NCBI GenBank assembly: GCA_012839815.1
Contig: DUMQ01000008.1
Span: forward strand, 1-40,609
Reading direction: 5' to 3'
Length of the DNA stretch: 40,609 nt
Source: Bacillota bacterium
GTDB lineage: Bacteria; Bacillota; SHA-98; Ch115; JABLXJ01
Shown here: piece by piece, positions 1 to 8,450 of the stretch
Position numbering within the stretch: position 1 is the first letter of the stretch
How the letters are laid out: each line of letters begins with the position of its first letter
Notes under the pieces: generated by a model
The model's database searches: none
What the model saw: the letters and a program-made list of their open reading frames with translations, nothing else
Told to the model about the DNA's origin: nothing
Program-made: the position numbers and the translations under genes

Positions 1-109
1 CCGGTGTTGCGTTCCGGGGACGGCGCGCTTGCGGCGCGCCTCCGTTGGAATTTGGCGCGAGGGCCTTGCCAAATTTCAAAAGGCCCCGTCACGCAAGCAC
101 CGGCAACCC
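1..109. repeat. Palindromic dispersed element, left copy (5' tip missing)
   Basis: About 84 bases here match the right end of the window (40526-40609) in the same orientation with only about four differences. The element ends in CGCAAGCACCGGCAACCC (92-109), which is the exact reverse complement of GGGTTGCCGGTGCTTGCG at 40520-40537, so the complete unit has 18-bp terminal inverted repeats and is about 116 bp long. Inside lie two hairpins: GGCGCGC/GCGCGCC, and AAATTTGGC/GCCAAATTT (the left copy has one changed base in the second). Only about 6 bases of its left terminus are cut off by the window edge. No protein is encoded. It resembles a MITE or structured repeat; the family is not one I recognise. 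Confidence 0.75.
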
Positions 110-137
110 CTGGCAAAACGGCGATAATCTTCGAACT

Positions 138-245
138 TACCCTTAGGCTGCGACCTGGGCAGGCTGGCAGGAATGTCACCACCTGGCAGGCCATAGGGCT
201 ATAGATGGATGTAAGTAGCCTGTAGACCACAATTCTTACATACAC
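138..245 (+). repeat. Left arm of a long inverted repeat
   Basis: Positions 201-245 match the reverse complement of 40237-40281 in 44 of 45 bases. Weaker similarity continues outward to about 138, through a shared GGCTGCGA..GGGCAGG motif and interrupted by indels. Within the core, ATGTAAG (209-215) and CTTACAT (235-241) form a 7-bp inverted repeat. The arm sits some 200 bases upstream of the first gene, as the right arm does upstream of the last transporter operon. Confidence 0.75.
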
Positions 246-297
246 CCGTACAACTGAAGATTATTGTAATATAGCTGGAAGTATAGTAGGATTATGT

Positions 298-326
298 TTG
301 ACCTAATTACGTTGCCAGGCTGTAAA
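298..326 (+). promoter_or_regulatory. Putative sigma-A promoter for the two-component operon
   Basis: TTGACC (298-303), a 17-base spacer and TGTAAA (321-326) resemble a sigma-A promoter. It lies about 125 bases before the response-regulator start and just inside the left repeat arm. The leader from 330 to 451 holds nothing else that I can support. Confidence 0.4.
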
Positions 327-451
327 TTCAAATAGAGATGCAAAGGAGAGAGCTTAGAGCCAGCATAACGAAGGCGAATACCATGAAATTCACGGATGAG
401 TACAGTAACAACAAGTCCGAATTACATTGACGGGACGGGGGAAATGGAGCG

Positions 452-1864
452 ATGTATGAAGGCGCTGTGCTCATCGTGGATGACGACGAAGGGATGAGAA
501 AAAGCCTCGCCGTTACATTAAGGCATGACGGATACAAGGTTTACTGCGCCGAGAATGGGATGGCCGCCCTGGAAAAGGTCAAGGATGAGGAAGTTCAAAT
601 TGTGATACTCGATCTCAAGATGCCCGGCCCGGATGGCCTGGAAACCCTGAAAAGGATCAAGGCCTTTCGCAATAATATCCCTGTGATCATGATAACGGGA
701 TTCGGCAGCATCGAAACCGCAGTAGAGGCCATGAAACTCGGCGCCTTCGACTATGTCACCAAACCTTTCGAGACGACACAAATAAAGGCCATCGTCAAAA
801 ATGCCCTCAAGCTTCAAGCCCTTGCTAAAGAAAATGAATACCTGAAGGGCGCCCTCCAGGAAAGGTTTCAGCTCGGCAGCATTATCGGCAAGAGCCCCAA
901 GATGCAGGAAATCTACGATCTAATCGACAAGGTCGCACCGACGGACGCGACCGTGGTGTTACTTGGCGAAAGCGGTACAGGTAAAGAACTTGTAGCAAAG
1001 TGCATCCATTACAACAGTCCGAGAAGGAACGGGCCGTTCATCAAATTGAACTGCGCCGCCCTTCCCGAGGGCGTCCTGGATAGCGAGCTCTTCGGCCACG
1101 AAAAGGGCGCCTTTACAGGGGCTACAGTTCAAAGGCTGGGGCGTTTCGAGCTTGCTCACGGGGGAACGATTTTTCTTGATGAAATAGGAGATATCAGCCC
1201 CGCCACGCAGGTCAGGCTCCTCCGCGTGCTCCAGGAACGCGAATTCGAACGCGTCGGCGGCACCCAGACCATCAAGACTGATGCCCGGATAATAGTTGCT
1301 ACAAATAAAGATTTGGAAAGGGAGATGCTGGCGGGGAGATTCCGTGAGGATCTCTATTACCGCCTCAACGTGATCCGCATATTCATGCCTCCTCTCCGGG
1401 AGCGCATGGAGGATATTCCCCTCCTCGTGGATTATTTTCTGAAGGAATTCTGCGCGCTTCACCAGAAGCATGTTACCCAGGTCGCGCCCGATGCCATGAA
1501 AGCCCTTATGTCATACCGGTGGCCCGGAAACATAAGGGAGCTGAGAAACGTTATAGAGAGGGGCGTCGTCCTTGCCACAGGCGATTTAGTTACAGTCGAC
1601 CTTTTGCCGGAAGAGATAACCACCAGCTGCCCGGATGGCCGCAGGCATCGTTTTGAGCATGGGAAAACCCTCAAGGACGTGGTTGATGAGGTGGTGGAGG
1701 AGGTCGAGCGGGAGGTGATCCTGGATGCCCTGTCTAAATGCGGCTGGAGACAGGCGAAGGTCGCCGGACTCCTGGGGATAAGCGAAAAGACGCTTTACAA
1801 TAAGATGCAAAAATATCATATAAGGCAGGAGAGGGATGAAATTCGATGCCATGGCCCGTCTTAA
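452..1864 (+). CDS. NtrC-family sigma-54-dependent response regulator
   Basis: Cytoplasmic transcription activator that, once phosphorylated, hydrolyses ATP to open sigma-54 promoters. Visible domains: receiver (about 4-120) with acidic pocket DDD 10-12, phospho-acceptor D54 (ILDLKMPG) and K104; a linker coiled coil; AAA+ core with Walker A GESGTGKE (172-179), the sigma-54-contacting loop GAFTGA (219-224), Walker [10 protein letters not shown] (239-247) and RWPGNIREL; and a Fis-type helix-turn-helix at the C-terminus ([20 protein letters not shown]). The length of 470 is normal for the family. The start is preceded by a purine-rich GGGGGAAATGGAG. It overlaps the kinase gene by 19 bases, so the pair is surely co-expressed. 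A good sigma-54 promoter at 4222-4237 suggests the transporter downstream is its target (inference). Confidence 0.95.
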   Translation: MYEGAVLIVDDDEGMRKSLAVTLRHDGYKVYCAENGMAALEKVKDEEVQIVILDLKMPGPDGLETLKRIKAFRNNIPVIMITGFGSIETAVEAMKLGAFDYVTKPFETTQIKAIVKNALKLQALAKENEYLKGALQERFQLGSIIGKSPKMQEIYDLIDKVAPTDATVVLLGESGTGKELVAKCIHYNSPRRNGPFIKLNCAALPEGVLDSELFGHEKGAFTGATVQRLGRFELAHGGTIFLDEIGDISPATQVRLLRVLQEREFERVGGTQTIKTDARIIVATNKDLEREMLAGRFREDLYYRLNVIRIFMPPLRERMEDIPLLVDYFLKEFCALHQKHVTQVAPDAMKALMSYRWPGNIRELRNVIERGVVLATGDLVTVDLLPEEITTSCPDGRRHRFEHGKTLKDVVDEVVEEVEREVILDALSKCGWRQAKVAGLLGISEKTLYNKMQKYHIRQERDEIRCHGPS

Positions 1865-4065
1865 AGTTAAGGCCGGTCTTGAAGCTGAAATACCAGCTCG
1901 TCCTGGTTATGACCATTCTTGTCCTGACCCCAATGTTATCGTCCGCCCTGGTCGTAAGCAATCTCGTTAGGAACCAAAACGAAAATAACGCCCGCCAGCG
2001 GATATCGGACGTCGCAAATAAGCTGGCTTACAGTCTAACAACCCTCGAAACTGAATATCTTACAAAGGTCAAAGCCTTCGCTACTACGGAAGAAGTTGTC
2101 TACTCCACTTACGTACTGTTTCAATACGGGGATGTCTTCTCCGACCGAACAAAGTTGAATATAGTCCAGCCCCTCAGGAACTCCCTGCTTTTTTATAAGG
2201 CGAGCCTCGAGGCGGACACCATCGATCTCATAGACGCAAAAGGGCGAATGCTTGCCTCCGTCGGGCCCGGGGATGACATCGAAACCCTGAAGGATCTGGA
2301 GGAGAAGTCAGGCAAGGATATTTTCAGGATCCCGTCAGGGCTCCCGCTAAAGGCGCCGTTTACCATGCCTCGCGAGGCCGGGGTTCGCTTCCAGACTCAG
2401 GGCACCAATCTCCTGCTCATTGCTGAAGCGCCAATTACGCATAAAGCTCGAACTGTTGGAGCTGTCATCTTTCGTAAGAGCTTTGACGGCAACTTCGCAA
2501 CCGAAATGGCAAGGACCACGGGAACCGACCTTGCATTTTTCACGGCGGGTAAGTATGTGATGGGAACTTTGCCTCCTTTCACGATCCCGGCGGGGATCCT
2601 CGCTGACGCGCGGAATAAGTCAGGACTCATCACAACTCAGCTTCGTATCGACAATAACCCCTACAACCTCGCCGTCTATCCCTTGCAACGCGACCGGCCA
2701 CGGAGCCCCATGATAGTAGTGGGGATCTCAAACGTTGATACTATCCAAAACACGCGCCAGACCGTCCGGGCAATCTTTCTAGTGGCATTTCTCGGGATAA
2801 TCATAAGCACCATATTCACATATATTTGGGCCGGAAACGTGACTGAGCCCATAAATATGCTCGTGAAGAGCACAAAGAAAGTGGCGGCTGGCAAGCTCGA
2901 CGAACAAATCGAGACCGGCCGGCGGGATGAGCTGGGCGAATTGGCGACGCAGTTTAACATGATGACGCGCTCCCTGAAGCAAAATACGGATGAACTCTCG
3001 TATCTTAAGGAATTGAATCAAAACATTGTCGAAAGTATAGCCGTGGGGCTCCTGGTCATCGATAGCAGCGCGAGGGTGCTCGCCACCAATGCCGCCCTCG
3101 AACGCCGCTTTAACCTCAGGAAGGACTCCCTGATCGGTAAGGATGTCTCATCGCTGTTCGGGCCGGATGAGGACGCGAGATTTAAAGATATCCTGCTGGA
3201 AATCGCCCGGGCACCCGGGCACAGGGAGATCAATGACGTATCCAGAAAGATCGGCGATGAGGTTCAAATATATAACATCGAAGCCTCCCCGTTGCGCGAC
3301 AGGTTTGGCAAAATATCGGGGAAGATAATCCTTATCGATGACGTTACCGAACGGGCCCAACTGGTCGAGCAGCTCATACGATCGGAGAAGCTAGCCTCGG
3401 TCGGCAAGCTTGCGGCTGGCCTCGCACATGAGATCAATAACCCGCTGGGCACGATAATAAACTACGTCCAAACGCTCCTCCTGGACGAGGACGATGCGGA
3501 AGCGCGTGAGTATCTTAGGAGCGTTGAAACTGAAACGAGACGCATATCCCAGATTGTGAGAGATCTGCTGAATTTTGCAAGGCAGTCGCCGCCGCACTAT
3601 GACGCCGTCGATATTCACAATGTGCTCGATGAGTCGCTGAGGCTCGTCGAATATCAACATCTGCCGGAGACGATTACCATCATTCGCAAGTATTGCGATT
3701 CACCCCTTACCGCACTGGGCGACGCGAATCAATTGAAACAGGCGTTCCTCAACCTTGCCATCAATGCATTTCAAGCGATGCAAAACGGGGGGACTCTCGT
3801 CGTCACAACAAGCCTGAGTGAAGACGACGAGGATCATCGCAAGGTTTGCCACATTGCGTTTAGTGATACCGGCACGGGCATCGCCGACGAGCATCTCAGG
3901 TATATTTTCGACCCGTTTTTCACTACAAAAGAGGTTGGCCAGGGGACAGGCCTCGGCCTCTTTGTAACCTTCGGCATCGTCCAGGCGCATGGCGGCACCA
4001 TAAACGTGAATACACGCGTCGGTCACGGGACAACCTTTACTATAACCTTACCGGTAATCCAGTAA
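1846..4065 (+). CDS. Membrane sensor histidine kinase (HAMP-PAS-HisKA-HATPase)
   Basis: Partner kinase of the preceding regulator. Layout: transmembrane helix about 18-37; extracytoplasmic sensor region of about 270 residues; second helix about 308-330; HAMP about 330-382; PAS about 390-500; HisKA with phospho-acceptor H528 in the motif GLAHEINNPLG; and a HATPase with N box near 628-645, DTGTG near 673 and GQGTGLGLF near 700. The architecture is like AtoS/ZraS-type kinases that work with sigma-54 activators. The ATG at 1846 overlaps the regulator gene; AGGAGAGG lies about 12 bases upstream. The ligand is unknown. Because the next genes encode a sugar importer, a sugar or a related metabolite is likely, but this is inference. 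The external domain lacks any motif that would name the ligand. Confidence 0.92.
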   Translation: MPWPVLKLRPVLKLKYQLVLVMTILVLTPMLSSALVVSNLVRNQNENNARQRISDVANKLAYSLTTLETEYLTKVKAFATTEEVVYSTYVLFQYGDVFSDRTKLNIVQPLRNSLLFYKASLEADTIDLIDAKGRMLASVGPGDDIETLKDLEEKSGKDIFRIPSGLPLKAPFTMPREAGVRFQTQGTNLLLIAEAPITHKARTVGAVIFRKSFDGNFATEMARTTGTDLAFFTAGKYVMGTLPPFTIPAGILADARNKSGLITTQLRIDNNPYNLAVYPLQRDRPRSPMIVVGISNVDTIQNTRQTVRAIFLVAFLGIIISTIFTYIWAGNVTEPINMLVKSTKKVAAGKLDEQIETGRRDELGELATQFNMMTRSLKQNTDELSYLKELNQNIVESIAVGLLVIDSSARVLATNAALERRFNLRKDSLIGKDVSSLFGPDEDARFKDILLEIARAPGHREINDVSRKIGDEVQIYNIEASPLRDRFGKISGKIILIDDVTERAQLVEQLIRSEKLASVGKLAAGLAHEINNPLGTIINYVQTLLLDEDDAEAREYLRSVETETRRISQIVRDLLNFARQSPPHYDAVDIHNVLDESLRLVEYQHLPETITIIRKYCDSPLTALGDANQLKQAFLNLAINAFQAMQNGGTLVVTTSLSEDDEDHRKVCHIAFSDTGTGIADEHLRYIFDPFFTTKEVGQGTGLGLFVTFGIVQAHGGTINVNTRVGHGTTFTITLPVIQ

Positions 4066-4131
4066 CCGATTTCGGAAATGTTTTACCGGAATCCACCTTC
4101 AACTCAGAATAGTCAAAGATAAATTAAATAT

Positions 4132-4192
4132 CCTTATAAGGTCTTGAAGGCTGAATAATCAGGGATTTCTATCCCCGTCGACGCTTGTTGAC
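4132..4192 (+). promoter_or_regulatory. Candidate activator-binding palindromes upstream of the sigma-54 promoter
   Basis: Three short palindromes lie between the kinase gene and the -24 element: CCTTATAAGG (4132-4141), CTGA-ATAA-TCAG (4151-4162) and the near-palindrome GTCGAC-gctt-GTTGAC (4177-4192). NtrC-type activators bind upstream palindromes, so one may be the enhancer site. Which one, if any, cannot be decided from a single sequence. Confidence 0.25.
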
Positions 4193-4221
4193 TCTTGCCG
4201 TGAATCTGATCTCCACTTACC

Positions 4222-4237
4222 CGGCACGAATCTTGCT
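4222..4237 (+). promoter_or_regulatory. Sigma-54 (-24/-12) promoter
   Basis: CGGCACGAATCTTGCT matches the sigma-54 consensus TGGCACG-N4-TTGCW at every defined base but the first, and the spacing between GG and GC is exactly 10. Transcription would begin near 4248, which leaves the RBS GGAGGTG (4258-4264) and the ATG at 4273 inside the message but puts the upstream in-frame ATG (4249) at its very edge. It lies directly behind a gene pair encoding a sigma-54 activator and its kinase. Confidence 0.8.
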
Positions 4238-4272
4238 CTTAAATGTAAATGGTAAATGGAGGTGAAGCCCCT

Positions 4273-5316
4273 ATGGAACTGGCCCGTGCCCAGGCGCCCG
4301 GGAAACAGGCGAGACGCTCATTTAAAATGATAAGGGAGGTAAACGTCCTAATTGCCCTTATCGTTCTGAGCACTATAATAGCCGTCTTAAACCCCAGATT
4401 CCTGTCACCCTACAATATCCAGATCCTCATAAGGCAGATCGCTCTTTTCGCAGTGATAGCCGTCGGTGAAACGTTCGTCATCATCACGGGGGGCATCGAC
4501 CTCTCGCCCGGCTCGATGACGGCCCTTTCCGGGATAATCTGCACGCTTGCGATGGCTAACGGGTGGTCCGTAACCCTTGCCATCATAGCCACCCTCGCGA
4601 TGTCGGCCCTGATCGGATTGGGTCACGGGCTCGCAGTGACTCGCCTCGGAATCCCTCCATTCATAATCACACTCGGCACCTACAGCATAGCACGGGGCGC
4701 GGCCGCCGTCATCACGAAAGGTTGGCCTATCGTCAATATACCGGCATCATTTCTCTTCCTGGGCCAGGGCATCATACTCGGCATCCCCGTCCCCGTCATA
4801 ATAGCTGTGGCCGTGGCCGTCTTTGCCACGTATATCCTCCGCTTCAGCGTTATCGGCAGGCATATTTACGCAATTGGCGGGAATATCGAGGCTGCACGAC
4901 TATCAGGAATAGATGTGAATCGAAGGATCACGTTTTGTTTCATAACAAGCGCGGTCCTGGCCGGCGTCACAGGTATCGTGGTGGCTTCACGCCTTGGCCA
5001 GGGCCAACCGGCTGTAGGCACTGAATACGAGCTGATCGCCATAGCTTCCTCCGTCATCGGAGGGACGAGCCTGCAGGGGGGATCCGGCACGGTCCTCGGC
5101 GCCTTGATAGGCGCCAGCATTCTAAGTGTTTTAAACAACGGCCTCGTCTTGCTCGAGGTTTCGGCGTATTGGCATCAGATCGCCGTAGGCTGCGTGGTTG
5201 TCATAGCCGTGCTATCTGATGTCCTGCAACGAAGGGCGGGGGCGCGAAGGGCCCTAATCGCTAAACTCATAACAGGGAAAAATCCGGGAGGAGGTGTGAG
5301 TGCAGGGTTAAAGTAG
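4273..5316 (+). CDS. CUT2-family sugar ABC transporter permease (RbsC-like)
   Basis: Inner-membrane channel subunit of a ribose/xylose-type importer, 347 residues and strongly hydrophobic, with about 8-10 membrane spans. Family signatures: GGIDLSPGS in the first third, the EAARLSGIDV loop, and GGTSLQGGSGTVLGALIGA near the end. I use the ATG at 4273 rather than the in-frame ATG at 4249, because GGAGGTG (4258-4264) is correctly spaced only for the former and the predicted sigma-54 start point falls at about 4248. It is first in a three-gene operon with the binding protein and the ATPase; having the permease first is not the usual order for this family. The sugar cannot be told from sequence. 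Confidence 0.93.
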   Translation: MELARAQAPGKQARRSFKMIREVNVLIALIVLSTIIAVLNPRFLSPYNIQILIRQIALFAVIAVGETFVIITGGIDLSPGSMTALSGIICTLAMANGWSVTLAIIATLAMSALIGLGHGLAVTRLGIPPFIITLGTYSIARGAAAVITKGWPIVNIPASFLFLGQGIILGIPVPVIIAVAVAVFATYILRFSVIGRHIYAIGGNIEAARLSGIDVNRRITFCFITSAVLAGVTGIVVASRLGQGQPAVGTEYELIAIASSVIGGTSLQGGSGTVLGALIGASILSVLNNGLVLLEVSAYWHQIAVGCVVVIAVLSDVLQRRAGARRALIAKLITGKNPGGGVSAGLK

Positions 5317-5372
5317 GACTGGTACCCAGACCGGGTTTTAAAAACCTTTAATTCCAAGGAGGGCTGGCTTCG

Positions 5373-6344
5373 ATGAAAAGACTGGTTGCTATCTGGTTAT
5401 TCTTGATGCTTTTGGTTGCCCTCGGGGTGCCCACCATGGCTGCAGAGCAGATAAAGCTCGCAGTTTTAGGTAAGTCCGTCCACCCCTACTGGAGCGAGGT
5501 CGAGCTCGGTGTCAAGGCTGCCGCCAAGGCATACGGCATCGACGCCACGTTCTTTGTTCCGCCGCGCGAAGATATAGCTCGACAGGTAACGGCCATGGAG
5601 GGGTTTATAGCTCAGGGCGTCAAGGGAATATCATTTGCGGCTTCCGATCCTGACGCCTTGAAGGCCGTAGCAAAGAAGGCGCTCCAGGAGGGCATACCTC
5701 TGGTTACCCTTGATACGGACTCTCCGGATAGCGGACGCTATATCTATATAGGAACCGATAACTATTCGGCCGGCAAGGAAGCCGGGGAGCAAATGGTAAA
5801 GATCCTCAATGGGAACGGCAAAGTAGCTATCCTCACCGGCTCCCTTACCGCGCGAAACTCTCTCGAACGCATTCAAGGTTTCAAGGATGCCGTTGCGAAG
5901 CATCCGGGGATCAAGATCGTCACGATTCAATCCGATAATGAGGACGCTCAGAAAGCTCTGGCCCTCGCGGAATCAGTCCTCCAAACCTACCCTGATTTAA
6001 ACGCGATCTTCGGTGTGTACGCCTACAACGGCCCCTCGGCTGCGAGCGCTATAAAAACCGCGGGAAAGGCCGGCAAGGTGCATGTGGTTTGTTTTGATAC
6101 CACCCCTGATATTATAAAATGGATCAAGGAAGGGGTAATCGACGCAACCATCGGGCAGAGGCCATACATGATGGGGTACCTGAGCGTCGCGGTTCTATAC
6201 AATATGAACAAAATCGGCGTTAAGAATACGCTCCAGATGCTTCCGAAGACGAACATCGATACCGGCGTGGATGTCGTTACTAGGGCAAACCTCGAGGAAT
6301 ATAAGAAGCTTCTAAAGAACCTGGGTATCCCCGTTAAATGGTAA
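5373..6344 (+). CDS. Sugar ABC transporter substrate-binding protein (RbsB-like)
   Basis: Secreted or lipid-anchored sugar receptor for the adjacent permease, 323 residues. It starts with a signal peptide (MKRL, a hydrophobic stretch, cleavage likely after TMAA) and continues as a type I periplasmic-binding fold: IKLAVLGKSVHPYWSEV, then AASDPDALKAVAKKA, then IGTDNYSAGKEAGEQM, the pattern of ribose/allose-type receptors. No lipobox cysteine is visible at the cleavage site, which is unusual for a Gram-positive receptor, where lipoproteins are expected. AAGGAGGG lies about 10 bases before the ATG. Two hairpins follow the gene and probably protect its message (see 6373-6452). Confidence 0.93.
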   Translation: MKRLVAIWLFLMLLVALGVPTMAAEQIKLAVLGKSVHPYWSEVELGVKAAAKAYGIDATFFVPPREDIARQVTAMEGFIAQGVKGISFAASDPDALKAVAKKALQEGIPLVTLDTDSPDSGRYIYIGTDNYSAGKEAGEQMVKILNGNGKVAILTGSLTARNSLERIQGFKDAVAKHPGIKIVTIQSDNEDAQKALALAESVLQTYPDLNAIFGVYAYNGPSAASAIKTAGKAGKVHVVCFDTTPDIIKWIKEGVIDATIGQRPYMMGYLSVAVLYNMNKIGVKNTLQMLPKTNIDTGVDVVTRANLEEYKKLLKNLGIPVKW

Positions 6345-6372
6345 ATCCACCTACACGCTTCGACAGGTTCCA

Positions 6373-6452
6373 GGCACCGGTGCGGGAATCATACTTGCGG
6401 TCCTGCACCGGTGCCCCGATAGATACAACTTCACGAGCCTCACTACTCGTGA
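6373..6452 (+). promoter_or_regulatory. Two intercistronic hairpins between binding protein and ATPase
   Basis: GGCACCGGTGC (6373-6383) pairs with GCACCGGTGCC (6405-6415); each half also contains the 10-bp palindrome GCACCGGTGC, and the two copies start 31 bp apart. A second hairpin pairs TCACGAG (6431-6437) with CTCGTGA (6446-6452). No T-tract follows, so these are more likely mRNA-stabilising or processing structures, or a paired operator, than terminators. Their presence argues that 6345-6475 is untranslated. Confidence 0.6.
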
Positions 6453-6475
6453 GAGAAGGATGGGTAGATGGCTTT

Positions 6476-7990
6476 ATGATGCAACCGATGCAACCGGGGG
6501 ATGGACTAAAGAAAGAGCCTGTCCTCGTAATGAGAGGAATCTCGAAAGCATTTCCAGGCGTTCAGGCCCTGGATGATGTTGAGTTTGAGGTCTTTCCCGG
6601 GGAAATTCTCTGCCTGGTGGGCGAAAACGGTGCCGGCAAATCGACGTTAATGAAGGTACTATCCGGGGTGCATGCCAGGGATTCCGGAACCATTATTTTC
6701 AAAGGCAGAGAAGTGGATTTTAAAACCCCGCAGCAAGCTATTCAAAGCGGAATCACCATGATATACCAAGAGTTCAATCTAGCGCCCAACCTTACCGTTG
6801 CCGCCAATATATTCCTGGGTAAGGAGCTCACGAAAGGTCGCCTTCATACCATCGATAACGCCTCCATGGCTCAAAAGACCGGGGCGCTCCTATCACGCCT
6901 GGGGGTAAGGGTTAGCCCCGATGCTTTGGTTAAAGATCTGAGCGTCGCTGAACAGCAAATGGTTGAAATAGCAAAGGCTCTATCGCAGGACGCAAAGCTC
7001 ATTATCATGGATGAACCTACAGCGACCCTGACAAGCAGGGAGACAGAAATCCTGTTTCAAACGATACGAAGGCTCAGGGACCAGGGGATCGCCATTGTTT
7101 TCGTCTCCCACCGGCTCGAGGAGGTATTCATGATAGGTGACAGGATCATCGTAATGCGCGATGGCAAACGCGTAGGAGAGTTGATCCCGTCGAAATCGAG
7201 CATAGGAGATGTCGTGAAGCTGATGGTCGGGCGTCCCCTCAAGGAATTCCCGAAACAGGAAGCCAGGATATCCGGCACCGTCCTGGAGGTGAGACATATC
7301 ACAACCGATCGGATCAAAGATGTCAGCTTCACGTTGAGAAAAGGAGAGATACTTGGGTTTGCCGGCCTCGTCGGAGCGGGGCGCACAGAACTCATCCGCG
7401 CGATCTTTGGCATTGACCGCAAGATCGCCGGCGAAATTTATATAGAGGGCCGCAAGGTAGATATCCGTTCCCCAAAGGATGCCGTAGCCTCAGGCTTGGG
7501 GCTCGTCCCTGAAGATAGAAAGTCACAAGGTCTCGTGCTCCAAATGGCTGTCCGGGAGAACATAAGCCTCGCTGGGGTCGAGAGAAATGCGCGCAGCTTT
7601 TCGCGGCTCAACTGGCAATGGGAAAGACAGGCTGCCCGGGAGTTTATCGAGAAGCTCAGGATCCAGACCCCGGGGCCCGAGCAAATAACAGCAAACCTGA
7701 GCGGCGGGAACCAGCAAAAGGTCGTGCTCGCGAAATGGTTGACACTCCATCCCAAGGTCCTGATCCTCGATGAGCCAACCCGTGGAATCGACGTCGGAGC
7801 TAAAACCGAGGTGCATTCCCTGATCAGCCGACTGGCCCAGGAAGGGTTGGGCATAATTCTGATCTCATCTGAACTCCCTGAAATCCTCGGTATGAGCGAT
7901 CGCATTATGGTGATGTCCAATGGACGAATAGTTGCCGAATTTCCCCGGGAAGAAGCGACGCAAGAAAAGATCATGGCCTGCGCGATCTAA
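6476..7990 (+). CDS. CUT2 sugar ABC transporter ATPase (RbsA-like, two ATPase domains)
   Basis: Cytoplasmic motor of the importer: two fused ABC domains in 504 residues, the normal RbsA/XylG length. First domain: Walker A GENGAGKST, signature LSVAEQQMVEIAKAL, Walker B LIIMDEPTATL. Second domain: degenerate Walker A GLVGAGRTE, intact signature LSGGNQQKVVLAKWL, Walker B VLILDEPTRGIDVGAK. The asymmetry is typical of the family. The reading frame is open back to 6338, overlapping the previous gene, but that stretch encodes no family sequence and contains two hairpins, so I start at the ATG at 6476 (6479 is an alternative) behind GAAGGATGG. Confidence 0.9.
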   Translation: MMQPMQPGDGLKKEPVLVMRGISKAFPGVQALDDVEFEVFPGEILCLVGENGAGKSTLMKVLSGVHARDSGTIIFKGREVDFKTPQQAIQSGITMIYQEFNLAPNLTVAANIFLGKELTKGRLHTIDNASMAQKTGALLSRLGVRVSPDALVKDLSVAEQQMVEIAKALSQDAKLIIMDEPTATLTSRETEILFQTIRRLRDQGIAIVFVSHRLEEVFMIGDRIIVMRDGKRVGELIPSKSSIGDVVKLMVGRPLKEFPKQEARISGTVLEVRHITTDRIKDVSFTLRKGEILGFAGLVGAGRTELIRAIFGIDRKIAGEIYIEGRKVDIRSPKDAVASGLGLVPEDRKSQGLVLQMAVRENISLAGVERNARSFSRLNWQWERQAAREFIEKLRIQTPGPEQITANLSGGNQQKVVLAKWLTLHPKVLILDEPTRGIDVGAKTEVHSLISRLAQEGLGIILISSELPEILGMSDRIMVMSNGRIVAEFPREEATQEKIMACAI

Positions 7991-8450
7991 GCCAGGGGGA
8001 GCGCACCCACCCCCGACCCACCCAGGCGAATACTGAACTATTCGGCCCTCTCATGGAGCGATAAGTTGGCCCCGGCCTTGCCGAGCTCGATCTAGGCCCC
8101 TGCGACCTCTGATTCAGCAGCGATTACGTCCAGCCTAAATAGGATATCATTTCCCCGTTGACCACCGACGTTGACACATGCATCCCCTCAACCGAAATTT
8201 AAGACGCCTTTCGAGAGCTTTCCTTATTTCCTCCCGCAGATCGGCATCTCCCTTTTGACATAAAGGGCGCCGGGGTTCTATAATCTCAATGGGAACCATG
8301 GGGACTCGGTTTCCCGCTCTAACCTATCCTTCTGACCAGCTAACTATTAAGGACATGATGATGCTACGATAGATGACTACTATAGATAATGCTATGCTAC
8401 AATAAATGGAAGATTTTAAGAGTATTTAAGAGTAAAGGAGCAGGACTCTT
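7991..8450. other. Gene-free spacer before ychF
   Basis: About 460 bases with no credible coding frame. A weak GGGGG/CCCCC inverted repeat follows the ATPase stop at about 7995-8015, without a T-tract. The right part holds the ychF promoter (8255-8284). A run of short repeated ATGATG/GATAGATG-type words fills 8355-8400. I see nothing else. Confidence 0.6.
8255..8284 (+). promoter_or_regulatory. Consensus sigma-A promoter for ychF
   Basis: A perfect TTGACA (8255-8260), an 18-base spacer and a perfect TATAAT (8279-8284). Transcription would start near 8291, giving a leader of about 160 bases before the ychF ATG. Confidence 0.75.

Noticed and set aside
43-85. Second sigma-54-like site TTGGCGCGAGGGCCTTGCC
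   Set aside because: The GG-to-GC spacing is 12 rather than 10 bases, and the sequence is a hairpin of the repeat element.
383-430. 15-codon ORF (MKFTDEY...) in the leader of the response regulator
   Set aside because: It has no good ribosome-binding site and no feature of an attenuator; such short frames occur by chance.
959-1471. 170-codon minus-strand frame across the response regulator
   Set aside because: It mirrors the AAA+ domain codons and has no independent support.
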